Source: Flavobacterium sp. CBA20B-1
GTDB taxonomy: Bacteria; Bacteroidota; Bacteroidia; Flavobacteriales; Flavobacteriaceae
Assembly: GCF_028473145.1 (NCBI RefSeq)
Contig: NZ_CP092370.1
Span: 992,001-1,056,000, forward strand
DNA: 64,000 nucleotides
Direction of reading: 5' to 3'
Under the pieces are notes generated by a model that made no database searches, had not been told where the DNA came from, and saw only the letters and a program-made list of their open reading frames with translations. Every line of letters begins with the position of its first letter. Position 1 is the stretch's first letter. This document shows, in pieces, positions 9,183 to 17,825 of this stretch. A program made the translations under genes and the position numbers.

Positions 9183-10352
9183 CTAGTTATTTATGGCTTG
9201 TTGTATGCTGATTTTCTTTCCGTTCTTATATGCCACCAAAAAAGCAGAGTTGTATCCTTTGTTTTTGGCAATTTCTAAAGCTTTGCGCGCGTGTTCATAA
9301 TCTGTGGTTTCGTTATAGAAATATTTGTACAAGGTACCTTCTTTCATAACCGATATCTTATCTAAACCTTTAAAATTACTTGGTTGCAAACCTATATTGT
9401 TTCCGCTAGCAGCAATCTGCACTTTAAAGGTAACGCCTGCTGCAGTGACTTTTTCTGGCTTTGAGGCATCGACTGATGAAGTTTGGGCTACAGGAACAAC
9501 TTTTTCCCGAACACTATCTACTTTTTTAGGTTCTACTTTTGCAACAACGGGTTCTTGCTTTTTAGGTTTTGATTCGATTTCATCGCTTGCCGAATGATGC
9601 TGGCGTTTATAATCTAATATCGCTTTGGCAATACAAAGTGCCAATTCATTTTTTCCTTCTTCACTGTTCAAATACGCACCTTCTTCTCTGTTAGATAAAA
9701 AACCTAGCTCTATTAAGATACTTGGCATAAAAGCACCGTGCAATACCAAAAATAAATCTTGTTTTACCCCACGATTTCTTCTTTCGGCATCATTTGTAAA
9801 GCGTGTTTGCACTTTAGAAGCCAAATCAATACTTTGCAAAACATATTGTTCTTGCATTAAAGTCAAGCCAATTAATGATTCTGGTCTGCTAGGGTCGTAT
9901 CCCGCATATTTTGTTTGGTAATCATCTTCTAATGTAATAACCGCATTTTCCTTTTTTGCAACTTCTAAATTCGAAGCATTTTTGCTTCTTCCCATCACAT
10001 AGGTTTCTGTACCCGATGCATTTGGCGCATTAGCAACTGCATTGGCATGTATTGAAACGAAAATGTCGGCTTTTTCACGATTGGCAATATCTGTTCGCTC
10101 CCTTAATTCTAAAAAAACATCCGTTTTTCGGGTGTAAACCACATCAATGGTTTTATCTTTTTTAAGCAGCTCGCCTACTTTTAGTGCCACATCTAGAACA
10201 ATTCTTTTTTCTACATAATTTCCTCTTGTTGCGCCAAAGTCATGTGCCCCGTGACCGGCATCTAAAACCACCTTAAAATTTTGTGCATAAACCGTTGAGC
10301 CAATGCACCATATAAAAACGCCCAAAGCAGTTTTAAACTTGTTTTTAAACAT
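9183..10352 (-). CDS. N-acetylmuramoyl-L-alanine amidase with SPOR-like C-terminal tail
   Basis: 389 residues. A signal peptide (ending GSTVYAQ) precedes an amidase_3 zinc domain with VVLDAGHGAHDFGA, VSIHANA and ILIELGFLSNREEGAYL at the usual spacings. It cleaves the amide between MurNAc and the peptide stem in the periplasm. After a K/P/V-rich linker (about 255-305) comes an 80-residue SPOR-like module (VTFKVQIAASG ... LYKYFYNETTDYEHARKAL ... FLVAYKNGKKI) that could bind denuded glycan at the septum. It is the first gene of the operon running to 4916. A paralogue without this tail lies immediately upstream, so the pair looks like a tandem duplication. Confidence 0.92.
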   Translation of the reverse strand: MFKNKFKTALGVFIWCIGSTVYAQNFKVVLDAGHGAHDFGATRGNYVEKRIVLDVALKVGELLKKDKTIDVVYTRKTDVFLELRERTDIANREKADIFVSIHANAVANAPNASGTETYVMGRSKNASNLEVAKKENAVITLEDDYQTKYAGYDPSRPESLIGLTLMQEQYVLQSIDLASKVQTRFTNDAERRNRGVKQDLFLVLHGAFMPSILIELGFLSNREEGAYLNSEEGKNELALCIAKAILDYKRQHHSASDEIESKPKKQEPVVAKVEPKKVDSVREKVVPVAQTSSVDASKPEKVTAAGVTFKVQIAASGNNIGLQPSNFKGLDKISVMKEGTLYKYFYNETTDYEHARKALEIAKNKGYNSAFLVAYKNGKKISIQQAINN

Positions 10353-10361
10353 AGCTTTTTT

Positions 10362-10397
10362 TTATATTTTGTTTTTTATTTAAAAGACTAAAATTAA
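10362..10397 (-). promoter_or_regulatory. Upstream region conserved with that of the second amidase gene
   Basis: These 36 bp, ending 10 nt before the start codon, align with 11336-11372 with only a few substitutions and one gap. The shared core reads TTATTTAAAAG-A/T-CTAAAATTAA on the plus strand. This probably reflects a copied promoter or leader. Confidence 0.5.
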
Positions 10398-10565
10398 TGA
10401 AATATCCATTTGTTATTTATAAAATACAAATAAACAATTTTACAAAAATAGTATTTAAAAATTGCATACAAAAGTAATATATATCGTTTTTAATTGATTT
10501 TATGCATCAACTTGTTATTAAGAATTAAAACGAATAAGCTAACAAGCCTGTAAATATGGATTTTT

Positions 10566-11327
10566 TTACACTGGATTGGTCTTTTTATAATCGATAATAG
10601 CTATTGCAATCGCCTTTGCCAATGCCGTTTTTCCAGCTTCAGAACGAAGATATGTGCCTTCTTCTTTATTGGATACAAAACCTAACTCAATTAAAATACT
10701 AGGCATTAAGGCACTGTGTAAAACCCAAAAAGGCCCCTGACGAACACCACGGTCAACTCTTTTTACATCATTCTTGAAGCTTACTTGGATTTTTGATGCC
10801 AAATCGATACTTTGTTTTATAAATTGCTCTTGCAACAAGGTTAAACCAATGACCGATTCCGGACGATTAGGATCGTATCCTTCGTACTTTTTTTGATAAT
10901 TATCTTCTAAGGTAATTACAGCATTTTCGCGTTTAGCAACCTCTAAGTTGGCTTCGTTTTTGCTAATACCCATAATATAGGTTTCGGTGCCGGTTGCCAA
11001 TCTGTTTTTTGCTGCATTGGCATGTATCGATATAAAAACGTTTGCTTTTTCGCGGTTTGCGATTTTTGTTCGTTCTGCCACTTCGATAAAAACATCTGAT
11101 TTTCGAGTAAATATCACTTCGATATCTTTTTCTGCCTTGAGCAATTCGCCCACCTTTAAGGCCACATCTAAAACAATTTCTTTCTCAATAAAATTTCCAT
11201 AAGCAGCTCCGGGGTCTTTACCACCATGTCCGGGATCTAAAACCACTTTGAATTTTTGAGCATAACCCATTGAACAAAAGCATATTAAAAGCATTACTAA
11301 AACTCTTGAAAGCCTATTTACAATCAT
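10566..11327 (-). CDS. N-acetylmuramoyl-L-alanine amidase, short paralogue
   Basis: 253 residues: a signal peptide (ending CSMGYAQ) and a complete amidase_3 domain with VVLDPGHGGKDPGAAYGNF, VFISIHANAAKN and ILIELGFVSNKEEGTYL. It matches the neighbouring amidase along nearly its entire catalytic domain but stops at IAIIDYKKTNPV, so it lacks the linker and SPOR-like tail. This version carries the standard PGHGGKDPGA loop, whereas the neighbour has AGHGAHDFGA. It is transcribed divergently from lptD. The 213-bp gap to the next gene suggests its own transcript. Role: peptidoglycan cleavage, probably for daughter-cell separation. Confidence 0.92.
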   Translation of the reverse strand: MIVNRLSRVLVMLLICFCSMGYAQKFKVVLDPGHGGKDPGAAYGNFIEKEIVLDVALKVGELLKAEKDIEVIFTRKSDVFIEVAERTKIANREKANVFISIHANAAKNRLATGTETYIMGISKNEANLEVAKRENAVITLEDNYQKKYEGYDPNRPESVIGLTLLQEQFIKQSIDLASKIQVSFKNDVKRVDRGVRQGPFWVLHSALMPSILIELGFVSNKEEGTYLRSEAGKTALAKAIAIAIIDYKKTNPV

Positions 11328-11335
11328 AGTATATT

Positions 11336-11372
11336 TTATATGTTCGTTTCTTATTTAAAAGTCTAAAATTAA
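11336..11372 (-). promoter_or_regulatory. Upstream region conserved with that of the first amidase gene
   Basis: Matches 10362-10397 closely, at the same position relative to its gene (9 nt before the start codon here). Confidence 0.5.
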
Positions 11373-11440
11373 AAAAAAATATTAGTAAGTTTGAAGTCGA
11401 AATAAAGCACCTATCTGTTTTACAAAATAGCATATTCAAA

Positions 11441-14128
11441 TTGCAAAGAAAAGTTTTATATATCGTTTTTAGTTTACTAGTGATTCCGGCAGCTATATCA
11501 ACAGCTTTAGCTCAGGATTTCCCACACACCAACAAGCGATTAAACATTGAAAACAAGAAAGATACACTTACCAAAACCACACCACCAATCACTGTTTTAG
11601 ATACGGTAAGAAAAAGCAGCGCCCCACCAAAACAAGGTCAAAAATTAGAAGCACCTATGTTTAGAACGGCAAAAGATTATGAAAAATTAGATCAAAAAAA
11701 CAAGAAAGTTACTTTATATAATCAAGCGGTTTTTAAATATCAAGATTACGAGCTTACTGCCGGAATCATTATTTATGATTATGATAAAGAAGAAGTGTAT
11801 GCAGGTAGAATTAAAGATTCATTAGGAAATTTGGTGCAACATCCAGTTTTTAAGCAAGGCAATCAAGTAGTTGAACCCGATTCCATTCGCTTCAATACCA
11901 AAACCAAAAGAGCCATTGTTTGGAACACTCGTACAAAATACAATGATTTTAATGTAAAAGCTGCGAAAACGAAAAAAGTAAGCGATTCTGTTTACTTTAT
12001 GAAAGATGTAATTTTTACAACTGCCGAAGACATTGATAATCCGGAGTATTATTTTCAAACACGCCAAGCAAAATTTGTTCCCAATAAAAAAATTGTAACC
12101 GGTTTGACCAATTTGGTTATTGAAGATGTACCTACTCCAATAGGGTTGCCTTTTGCCTTTTTTCCATTGTCGCAAAAAGCATCATCGGGCTTCATAATTC
12201 CTTCGTTTGGTGACACCAATTTACGTGGCTATTTTTTGCAAAATGGTGGATATTACTTTGCTTTCAACGATTATGTGGATCTAACTTTGTTGGGTGATTA
12301 TTACACAAAAGGGACCTTTGCAATCAATGCCCAATCACAATATCGCAAACGTTATCAATATAATGGAAACTTCAACATTCGCTATGAAAACATCGTGGAA
12401 AGTGAACGCGGATTACCCGATTATTTGAATGCAAAAATATACAATATTCAATGGAGCCATTCACAAGATGCAAAAGCAAACCCCACATCGCGTTTCTCGG
12501 CATCGGTAAACCTGGGTAGCAGCAGTTATTTTCGAAACTCGCTTAATACACAAAACATTGGTTCTAATATGAACAATACCTTACAGTCATCGGTAAGTTA
12601 TTCCAAAACGTTTCAATCAACACCGCAGATCAACTATACTATTTCGGCAAATCACACCCAAAACACCAACACACAAGCAATAACCATGTCGCTTCCCAAT
12701 GTGCAAGCAAGTATGGATCGGGTGTATCCTTTTGCGCCAAAAAGTGGTTCCAAAAAAGGGTTTATTCAAAACATTAACTTGCAATACAATCTAAGCGGTA
12801 GAAACCAAATCCAAACCACCGATTCGCTGTTTTTTAAATCAGAAATGTTTAACGAAATGGATGCAGGTATTCAACACACCATTCCATTGGCCACAAATTT
12901 CAAGGTATTAAAATATTTATCTGTTTCATTAACAGGTAATTATACCGAAACATGGGTATTGAATACTTTTAATAGATTTTATAGTTTAGAAACCAATCAG
13001 CGCGAAACCGCACGTGTGAATGGTTTTGATAGTTATAGAACGTATAACTTTAGCACCAATATTGGAACCACCGTTTATGGTACTTTTAACTTCAATAAAA
13101 ATTCAAAAATTCAAGCGATTCGCCATGTAATGCGTCCGGCTGTTTCCTATTCGTACACGCCAGCGTTTAAACAATATTATGATACTTATGCGATTGATGC
13201 TTTGGGAACAACCATGGAAGAATATTCCCGTTTCCAAGGTACTTTGTTTGGTGCTCCCAATCAAACCATGTCAAACATCATGAGTTTTTCATTGGGAAAT
13301 AATTTTGAAGCAAAAGTGCGCGATGAGGAATCTGCAACTGGCGAACCAAAAAAGGTAATGCTATTGAATTCATTGAACTTTGGCACTTCGTATAACTTTA
13401 CTGCAGATTCATTAAAATTGCAACCAATTCGGATGAACGCCAATACCAATTTACTGAAAGACAAATTGCGTTTGAACTTTGGCGCTAATTTGGATCCATT
13501 GGCTATTGATAATGCCGGAAACCGAATTGATAAATTCAACATCGCAAACGGCGGAAGTTTGTTGCGATTAACCAGTGCAAATATCACCGTGAATTATTCG
13601 TTGGCAAGTACCGACCCTATTTTTGGTGGTGCTCCCAAACCAGATGACGAAGATTTAGACCAAAATGTACAAAACGGTGGTCGTGGGGATGATTTATTTG
13701 GGCAATCGATTGATTTGGCAGACCGACAAAAATCAATGTTTGATGAGAACAAGCGAAAAGAAACAAAAACTTCGTTTTACAATACCGACATTCCTTGGGA
13801 TTTAACTTTAGCTTGGAGTTTAACCTATAACAATGCCCGCCGAACATCAGAAATTAGTAACAACTCGTTAATGGTTTCTGGAAACGTTACCTTATCTCCT
13901 GGATGGGTTGCAGGGGTTTCTACGGGATACGATTTTAAAAACAAAGGGGTGACCTACACGCAATTGCGATTTGAACGTGATTTGAAATCATGGCGAATGG
14001 ATTTTTCATGGATTCCAAATGGATACTATAAACAGTGGAACTTCTTTATCGGAATTAAATCATCGATACTTCAAGACATTAAGTATGAAAAACGAAATGC
14101 TGCAGAACGCCGATTCAGAAACAGATAA
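11441..14128 (+). CDS. lptD: LptD-like LPS assembly outer-membrane protein
   Basis: 895 residues. A signal peptide (KVLYIVFSLLVIPAAISTALA) precedes an N-terminal OstA/LptA-like beta-jellyroll region (about 60-210, KNKKVTLYNQAVFKYQDYEL). A long beta-barrel follows, beginning around PIGLPFAFFPLSQKASSGFIIP and ending with alternating aromatic strands (MDFSWIPNGYYKQWNFFIGIK). LptD inserts lipopolysaccharide into the outer leaflet. The gene begins with TTG: no in-frame ATG exists upstream, and the TTG is followed at once by the signal peptide. The 3' neighbour ridA follows after 23 nt. The assignment rests on overall architecture and the conserved P-rich barrel entry. The partner LptF/G is at 24.8 kb. 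Confidence 0.87.
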   Translation: MQRKVLYIVFSLLVIPAAISTALAQDFPHTNKRLNIENKKDTLTKTTPPITVLDTVRKSSAPPKQGQKLEAPMFRTAKDYEKLDQKNKKVTLYNQAVFKYQDYELTAGIIIYDYDKEEVYAGRIKDSLGNLVQHPVFKQGNQVVEPDSIRFNTKTKRAIVWNTRTKYNDFNVKAAKTKKVSDSVYFMKDVIFTTAEDIDNPEYYFQTRQAKFVPNKKIVTGLTNLVIEDVPTPIGLPFAFFPLSQKASSGFIIPSFGDTNLRGYFLQNGGYYFAFNDYVDLTLLGDYYTKGTFAINAQSQYRKRYQYNGNFNIRYENIVESERGLPDYLNAKIYNIQWSHSQDAKANPTSRFSASVNLGSSSYFRNSLNTQNIGSNMNNTLQSSVSYSKTFQSTPQINYTISANHTQNTNTQAITMSLPNVQASMDRVYPFAPKSGSKKGFIQNINLQYNLSGRNQIQTTDSLFFKSEMFNEMDAGIQHTIPLATNFKVLKYLSVSLTGNYTETWVLNTFNRFYSLETNQRETARVNGFDSYRTYNFSTNIGTTVYGTFNFNKNSKIQAIRHVMRPAVSYSYTPAFKQYYDTYAIDALGTTMEEYSRFQGTLFGAPNQTMSNIMSFSLGNNFEAKVRDEESATGEPKKVMLLNSLNFGTSYNFTADSLKLQPIRMNANTNLLKDKLRLNFGANLDPLAIDNAGNRIDKFNIANGGSLLRLTSANITVNYSLASTDPIFGGAPKPDDEDLDQNVQNGGRGDDLFGQSIDLADRQKSMFDENKRKETKTSFYNTDIPWDLTLAWSLTYNNARRTSEISNNSLMVSGNVTLSPGWVAGVSTGYDFKNKGVTYTQLRFERDLKSWRMDFSWIPNGYYKQWNFFIGIKSSILQDIKYEKRNAAERRFRNR

Positions 14129-14151
14129 TCAACAATTTATTCTATAAAACA

Positions 14152-14532
14152 ATGAAAAAAATTATTAATTCATCAAAAGCTCCTGCACCAATTGGTCCAT
14201 ACAACCATTCGGTAATGGTAGGCGATTTATTGTTTATTTCCGGACAAATACCTTTTAACCAAGCTACAGAAACATTGGTTACAAGTGGTATTCAAGACGA
14301 AACAGAACAAGTGATGCAAAACCTGCAATACATTATCGAAGAAGCTGGTTTAACCTTTGAAAACGTAGTAAAAGCAACCATTTTTATTAGAAATATGGAC
14401 CACTTTAGTTTGATAAACGAAGTGTATGCACGTTATTTTAAAACTGAAACAGCACCCGCACGCGAATGTGTACAAGTCGAAAAACTACCTAGAAATGTAA
14501 ACATTGAAATATCAATGATTTTGCATAGATAA
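14152..14532 (+). CDS. ridA: RidA family reactive imine deaminase
   Basis: 126 residues, the full length of the YjgF/YER057c/UK114 family. Recognisable motifs are SSKAPAPIGPYNHSV at the N-terminus, LLFISGQIP, and the C-terminal signature APARECVQVEKLPRNVNIEI, whose arginine binds the substrate carboxylate. RidA hydrolyses reactive 2-aminoacrylate and other enamine/imine by-products of PLP enzymes in the cytosol. It lies 23 nt after lptD and ends at a terminator, so it is probably the last gene of that transcript. Confidence 0.93.
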   Translation: MKKIINSSKAPAPIGPYNHSVMVGDLLFISGQIPFNQATETLVTSGIQDETEQVMQNLQYIIEEAGLTFENVVKATIFIRNMDHFSLINEVYARYFKTETAPARECVQVEKLPRNVNIEISMILHR

Positions 14533-14538
14533 TTAAAA

Positions 14539-14562
14539 AACGCCTCGATACACCGAGGCGTT
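14539..14562 (+). terminator. Hairpin terminator after ridA
   Basis: Stem 14539-14547 with 14554-14562, 9 bp and GC-rich (CGCCTCG), loop ATACAC. The following T-run is weak. Confidence 0.7.
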
Positions 14563-14631
14563 CTTCATTCTAAATCTTCTAAAACAAAACAGATCGGTTA
14601 AATTCTTTAATTAATTATGCGTGAATTTTCG

Positions 14632-14639
14632 TAAATTTG
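14632..14639 (+). promoter_or_regulatory. Putative -7 box of the topoisomerase IB gene
   Basis: TAAATTTG fits TAnnTTTG and sits 28 nt before the start codon. No clear -33 TTG. Confidence 0.35.
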
Positions 14640-14667
14640 ATACAGCTATGAATCAATCTACCAAACT

Positions 14668-15651
14668 ATGTATCTTCGAAAAAAACATGGAAAAGGTTTT
14701 CGTTACCTTAATTCAAAGGGAGAAACCGTTACCGATACCGAACTGAAAAACTACTTTAAATCATTGGTTATCCCACCGGCGTGGACGGAAGTAGAAATTG
14801 CAGAAAAGAAAAAAAGCAAAATTTTGGTTACTGGCCGTGATCTTCAAGGCCGAAAACAATACATCTACAATCCGCAATTCAGACAAAAACAAGAACAGAA
14901 AAAATTTGACCGAATTATTGATTTTGCTGAGCAATTGGAGCACATGCGCCGGGTTACCGGACAACATCTTCGCAAAAGAAAACCCACACGCGAAAAGGTG
15001 CTTGCCACTATGGTGCGTTTGCTAGAATCTGCTTTTTTCAGACCTGGAAGCGATACCTATACCAAACAAAATCAATCGTATGGATTAACCACGTTACGCA
15101 GTAAACATTTGACAATTAATGGCAACGAGCTGGTTTTTACCTATCGGGGCAAATCGGGCAAAGACCAAGAGAAGCATATTGTGGACGCGAAGTTGGCCAA
15201 AATAGTGCAGGAAGTAGATGATTTACCCGGCTATGAAATTTTTAAATTTATCGATGAAAACGGTGCTGTTCAAGATGTGAAAAGCGAGCATTTAAACCAA
15301 TACATTCACGAAGTGATGGGCGATGCTTTTTCTGCAAAGGATTTCAGAACGTGGTCAGGTACCATGATTGCTGCTATTGCATTGGACGAGCTGAATGCCG
15401 AAGAACCTTTGGATCAAAAAACGATGGATAAAAACATTCGTAAGGCAGTGATTCAAGTGAGTGAAAAATTAGGAAATACACCAGCAGTAGCACGAAGTTC
15501 GTATATCGACCCAAGAGTAATCGATAAATACCTTGATGGGAAAACACTGCGGTATTTTCAGAAAGAAATAAATAAAATGCTTCAAACAAGCGAAAATTTA
15601 TCAAATAGCGAATTGGGCGTTTTATGCCTTTTGCGTGAACGTTTAAAGTAA
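14668..15651 (+). CDS. Type IB DNA topoisomerase, bacterial/poxvirus type
   Basis: 327 residues covering the whole small TopIB fold. Residues 1-95 form the N-terminal domain (IPPAWTEVEI, GRDLQGRKQYIYNP). The catalytic domain has R144 (SYGLTTLRSKH), lysines in YRGKSGK (161/164), R227 (KDFRTWSGT) and the nucleophile Y279 (ARSSYIDP). Asn270, nine residues before the tyrosine, replaces the vaccinia histidine, as I recall for the Deinococcus enzyme. It relaxes supercoils through a 3'-phosphotyrosine intermediate without ATP. It stands alone with a hairpin on each side. An ATG at 14648 is out of frame, so 14668 is the start. Confidence 0.93.
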   Translation: MYLRKKHGKGFRYLNSKGETVTDTELKNYFKSLVIPPAWTEVEIAEKKKSKILVTGRDLQGRKQYIYNPQFRQKQEQKKFDRIIDFAEQLEHMRRVTGQHLRKRKPTREKVLATMVRLLESAFFRPGSDTYTKQNQSYGLTTLRSKHLTINGNELVFTYRGKSGKDQEKHIVDAKLAKIVQEVDDLPGYEIFKFIDENGAVQDVKSEHLNQYIHEVMGDAFSAKDFRTWSGTMIAAIALDELNAEEPLDQKTMDKNIRKAVIQVSEKLGNTPAVARSSYIDPRVIDKYLDGKTLRYFQKEINKMLQTSENLSNSELGVLCLLRERLK

Positions 15652-15689
15652 ATTGATGCAAAAACAAGCTGTCTATCAACAAGTTAAAC

Positions 15690-15726
15690 CACCAATAATC
15701 TTTTGGATTTCAGAAGGTTATTGGTG
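15690..15726 (+). terminator. Hairpin after topoisomerase IB gene
   Basis: Stem of 13 bp with one wobble (15690-15702 with 15714-15726, 11-nt loop). It lies between convergent genes, and a short T-run (TTT) follows. Confidence 0.55.
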
Positions 15727-15765
15727 TTTAATCATATGAAATTATGCGGAAATTATTCTTTCTAT

Positions 15766-16797
15766 TCAATTCACTGCTTTTTGCAAATCGGCAATAAATT
15801 CATTTACCACTTGTTCATCCGTAGCCCATGAAGTAATGAGTCGTATGGTAGCTGTTTCGGCATCTATCTCTTTCCACTGATAAAAAAGATATTTATTTGC
15901 TAATGATTCGATTACTTTGTTGGGAAGAATTGGAAAAATTTGATTGGTAACTGGTTCCGATAAAAAACCGAATCCTAATGCGCTTATTGCTGTGGCCATT
16001 TTCAATGCCATTTGGTTGGCATGTGTTGCCAATTGAAAATATAAATCGTTTGTAAATAATTCTAAAAATTGAATCCCTAATAGCCTGCCTTTTGCCAATA
16101 ATGCACCCTTTTGTTTCAACACATAATCAAATTCAGGTGCTAAAGATTGATTATTAAAAACGATGGCTTCGCCTAACAATGCACCATTTTTTGTCCCTCC
16201 TATGTAAAAAACATCGGTATATTTTGAAAGGTCGGCCAATGTTACATCCGATTTTGGTGTCATTAAAGCATTTCCCAAACGAGCGCCATCCATAAAAAGC
16301 AACAAATCATTTGTTTGGCAAAATTCCCACAAAGCAATCAACTCGGCTTTGGTGTAAATGCTTCCCACTTCGGTGGCGTTTGAAATATAAACCATTTTTG
16401 GTTTAACCATGTGGGGGCGTAATTGATAATTTTTTAAAGCAGCTTCGATGCATTGGGGCTGCAACTTACCATTTGTCGTTTCAATTGTAATAATGCGATG
16501 CCCCACAGCCTCAATGGCACCTGTTTCGTGCGAAAAGATATGTCCGGTATTTGCACTGATCACCGCTTCATGCACTTTTAGTAAAGCAGCAATCACGAGT
16601 AAATTGGTTTGTGTGCCGCCCGAAACAAAATGTATAGCTGCATTGGAATTTGCCAAATGCTTTTTTAGCAATATTTTTGCTTGTTCTGAATAAACATCAT
16701 CACCATACCCAGGCTGTTGCTGCAAATTGGTTGCAATAAGTTTTTGAAGAATATTTGGGTGAGCGCCTTCGGAATAATCGTTTCTAAAGTTATACAT
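15766..16797 (-). CDS. Threonine aldolase-like PLP-dependent beta-eliminating lyase
   Basis: 343 residues, fold type I. Motifs: FRNDYSEGAHPNIL at the N-terminus, GGTQTNLLV, SHETGAIEA, LFMDGARLGNAL (the Asp contacting the PLP nitrogen) and FYIGGTKNGAL, whose lysine forms the Schiff base. This matches low-specificity threonine aldolases, which split threonine or allo-threonine into glycine and acetaldehyde. Substrate preference cannot be fixed from sequence. A start at 16833 would add 12 residues, but a consensus -7 box (16831-16838) overlaps that codon, so ATG 16797 is preferred. Confidence 0.85.
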   Translation of the reverse strand: MYNFRNDYSEGAHPNILQKLIATNLQQQPGYGDDVYSEQAKILLKKHLANSNAAIHFVSGGTQTNLLVIAALLKVHEAVISANTGHIFSHETGAIEAVGHRIITIETTNGKLQPQCIEAALKNYQLRPHMVKPKMVYISNATEVGSIYTKAELIALWEFCQTNDLLLFMDGARLGNALMTPKSDVTLADLSKYTDVFYIGGTKNGALLGEAIVFNNQSLAPEFDYVLKQKGALLAKGRLLGIQFLELFTNDLYFQLATHANQMALKMATAISALGFGFLSEPVTNQIFPILPNKVIESLANKYLFYQWKEIDAETATIRLITSWATDEQVVNEFIADLQKAVN

Positions 16798-16830
16798 ACA
16801 AGAATTTAATTGTGGATTGGTTGAGCAGTT

Positions 16831-16862
16831 CAAAAATACGATTTTTCAACACGAACTTACAA
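16831..16862 (-). promoter_or_regulatory. Promoter of the threonine aldolase-like gene
   Basis: On the minus strand: TTG (16860-16862), 21-nt spacer, TATTTTTG (16831-16838). Good -7 match; the spacer is slightly long. Confidence 0.45.
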
Positions 16863-16912
16863 TAATTAATAGGGTGTGTTAGTCAAGAATATCCTTTTGC
16901 AAGAATTTCTAT

Positions 16913-17677
16913 TTATTTGGTTTTTGGGTGCTTAATCATATTGCCAACGAGTAGGTATAAATCGGGAAAATGTTGTTTAAAAGCGGTTTCTTTTTCAAAA
17001 AACAATTCAATTAAAACCGAAACCAACTCTAATCGATCCGTAAAAGCATAGGCACGCACAAAATCAACTTGTTTTATTCTCAATTGATTTTCAGCAACTT
17101 GAATCCATTCCACAATTAAGCGAAATCCCTTTTTAAAACGTTCTGCATTGGGATGTTTTGCGGCAGTTTGCAACATTTCAAAACACAAGGCATGTGTAAA
17201 TTCGTGCAATGCTACATCTTTTCCGTCTTCGTTATAAAGAATATCATTCTCAAAAACATCTAAGGCCAACATAATGGTTTTCAATTTAGGGTTGAAATGT
17301 CCCGTATGGGTTTCATCTAATTGCGGAAAATAGTAAGCCGTTGGATATACAATAATCTTATTAAAGGTATTGATTAAAAAGTACTTATACCCCAAAGTAA
17401 GCTTTACATAAGTTGCTGCAATTGCCACTTTGTGGGCAATGGTTAGCTGTGCATTTTCTTTTGGTATGATTGCATACTGTTTTAAAAACTCTAGAATCCG
17501 CATGCTAAAGTTCAACTTAAACTTATGTGGCAATTGATTAAAAATTGGAAAAACTTTTGTAATAGCATCCGCAAATTGAAAAACAACTTGTTCAGGTGCT
17601 AACTTTAAAGAAAAATTTCCATTAGGATTTTCTAAACGATAGCGGTCATAAAAATGGGAGGAGCCAAAGAAAAGCAT
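16913..17677 (-). CDS. MtfA-like zinc-dependent peptidase
   Basis: 254 residues without a signal peptide. The key feature is the HEFTH zinc-binding motif (VALHEFTHALCFEML), with preceding conserved segments KIIVYPTAYYFP and ALDVFENDILYNEDGKDVALHE, typical of the MtfA/M90 family. In E. coli, MtfA is a cytoplasmic peptidase linked to control of glucose uptake through Mlc, a regulator not expected in this group, so the local target is unknown. The gene stands alone between the aldolase and permease genes, and I see no terminator after it. Confidence 0.82.
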   Translation of the reverse strand: MLFFGSSHFYDRYRLENPNGNFSLKLAPEQVVFQFADAITKVFPIFNQLPHKFKLNFSMRILEFLKQYAIIPKENAQLTIAHKVAIAATYVKLTLGYKYFLINTFNKIIVYPTAYYFPQLDETHTGHFNPKLKTIMLALDVFENDILYNEDGKDVALHEFTHALCFEMLQTAAKHPNAERFKKGFRLIVEWIQVAENQLRIKQVDFVRAYAFTDRLELVSVLIELFFEKETAFKQHFPDLYLLVGNMIKHPKTK

Positions 17678-17825
17678 ATTTTTTTCGGAAGATACTAAAA
17701 AAGTTTATAAACACACATGCGATTCCACCGTAATGATTGAAAAATTATATCTTTTTACAATATACAGTAATACAATATACCTTAATCATGCATTTATGAA
17801 AATACAAGTTTTGCTTAGAAAAAAT

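Noticed and set aside
10511-10546. Hairpin CTTGTTA/TAACAAG after the short amidase gene
   Set aside because: Only 7 bp of stem with a 22-nt loop and no supporting GC core; too weak to call a terminator.
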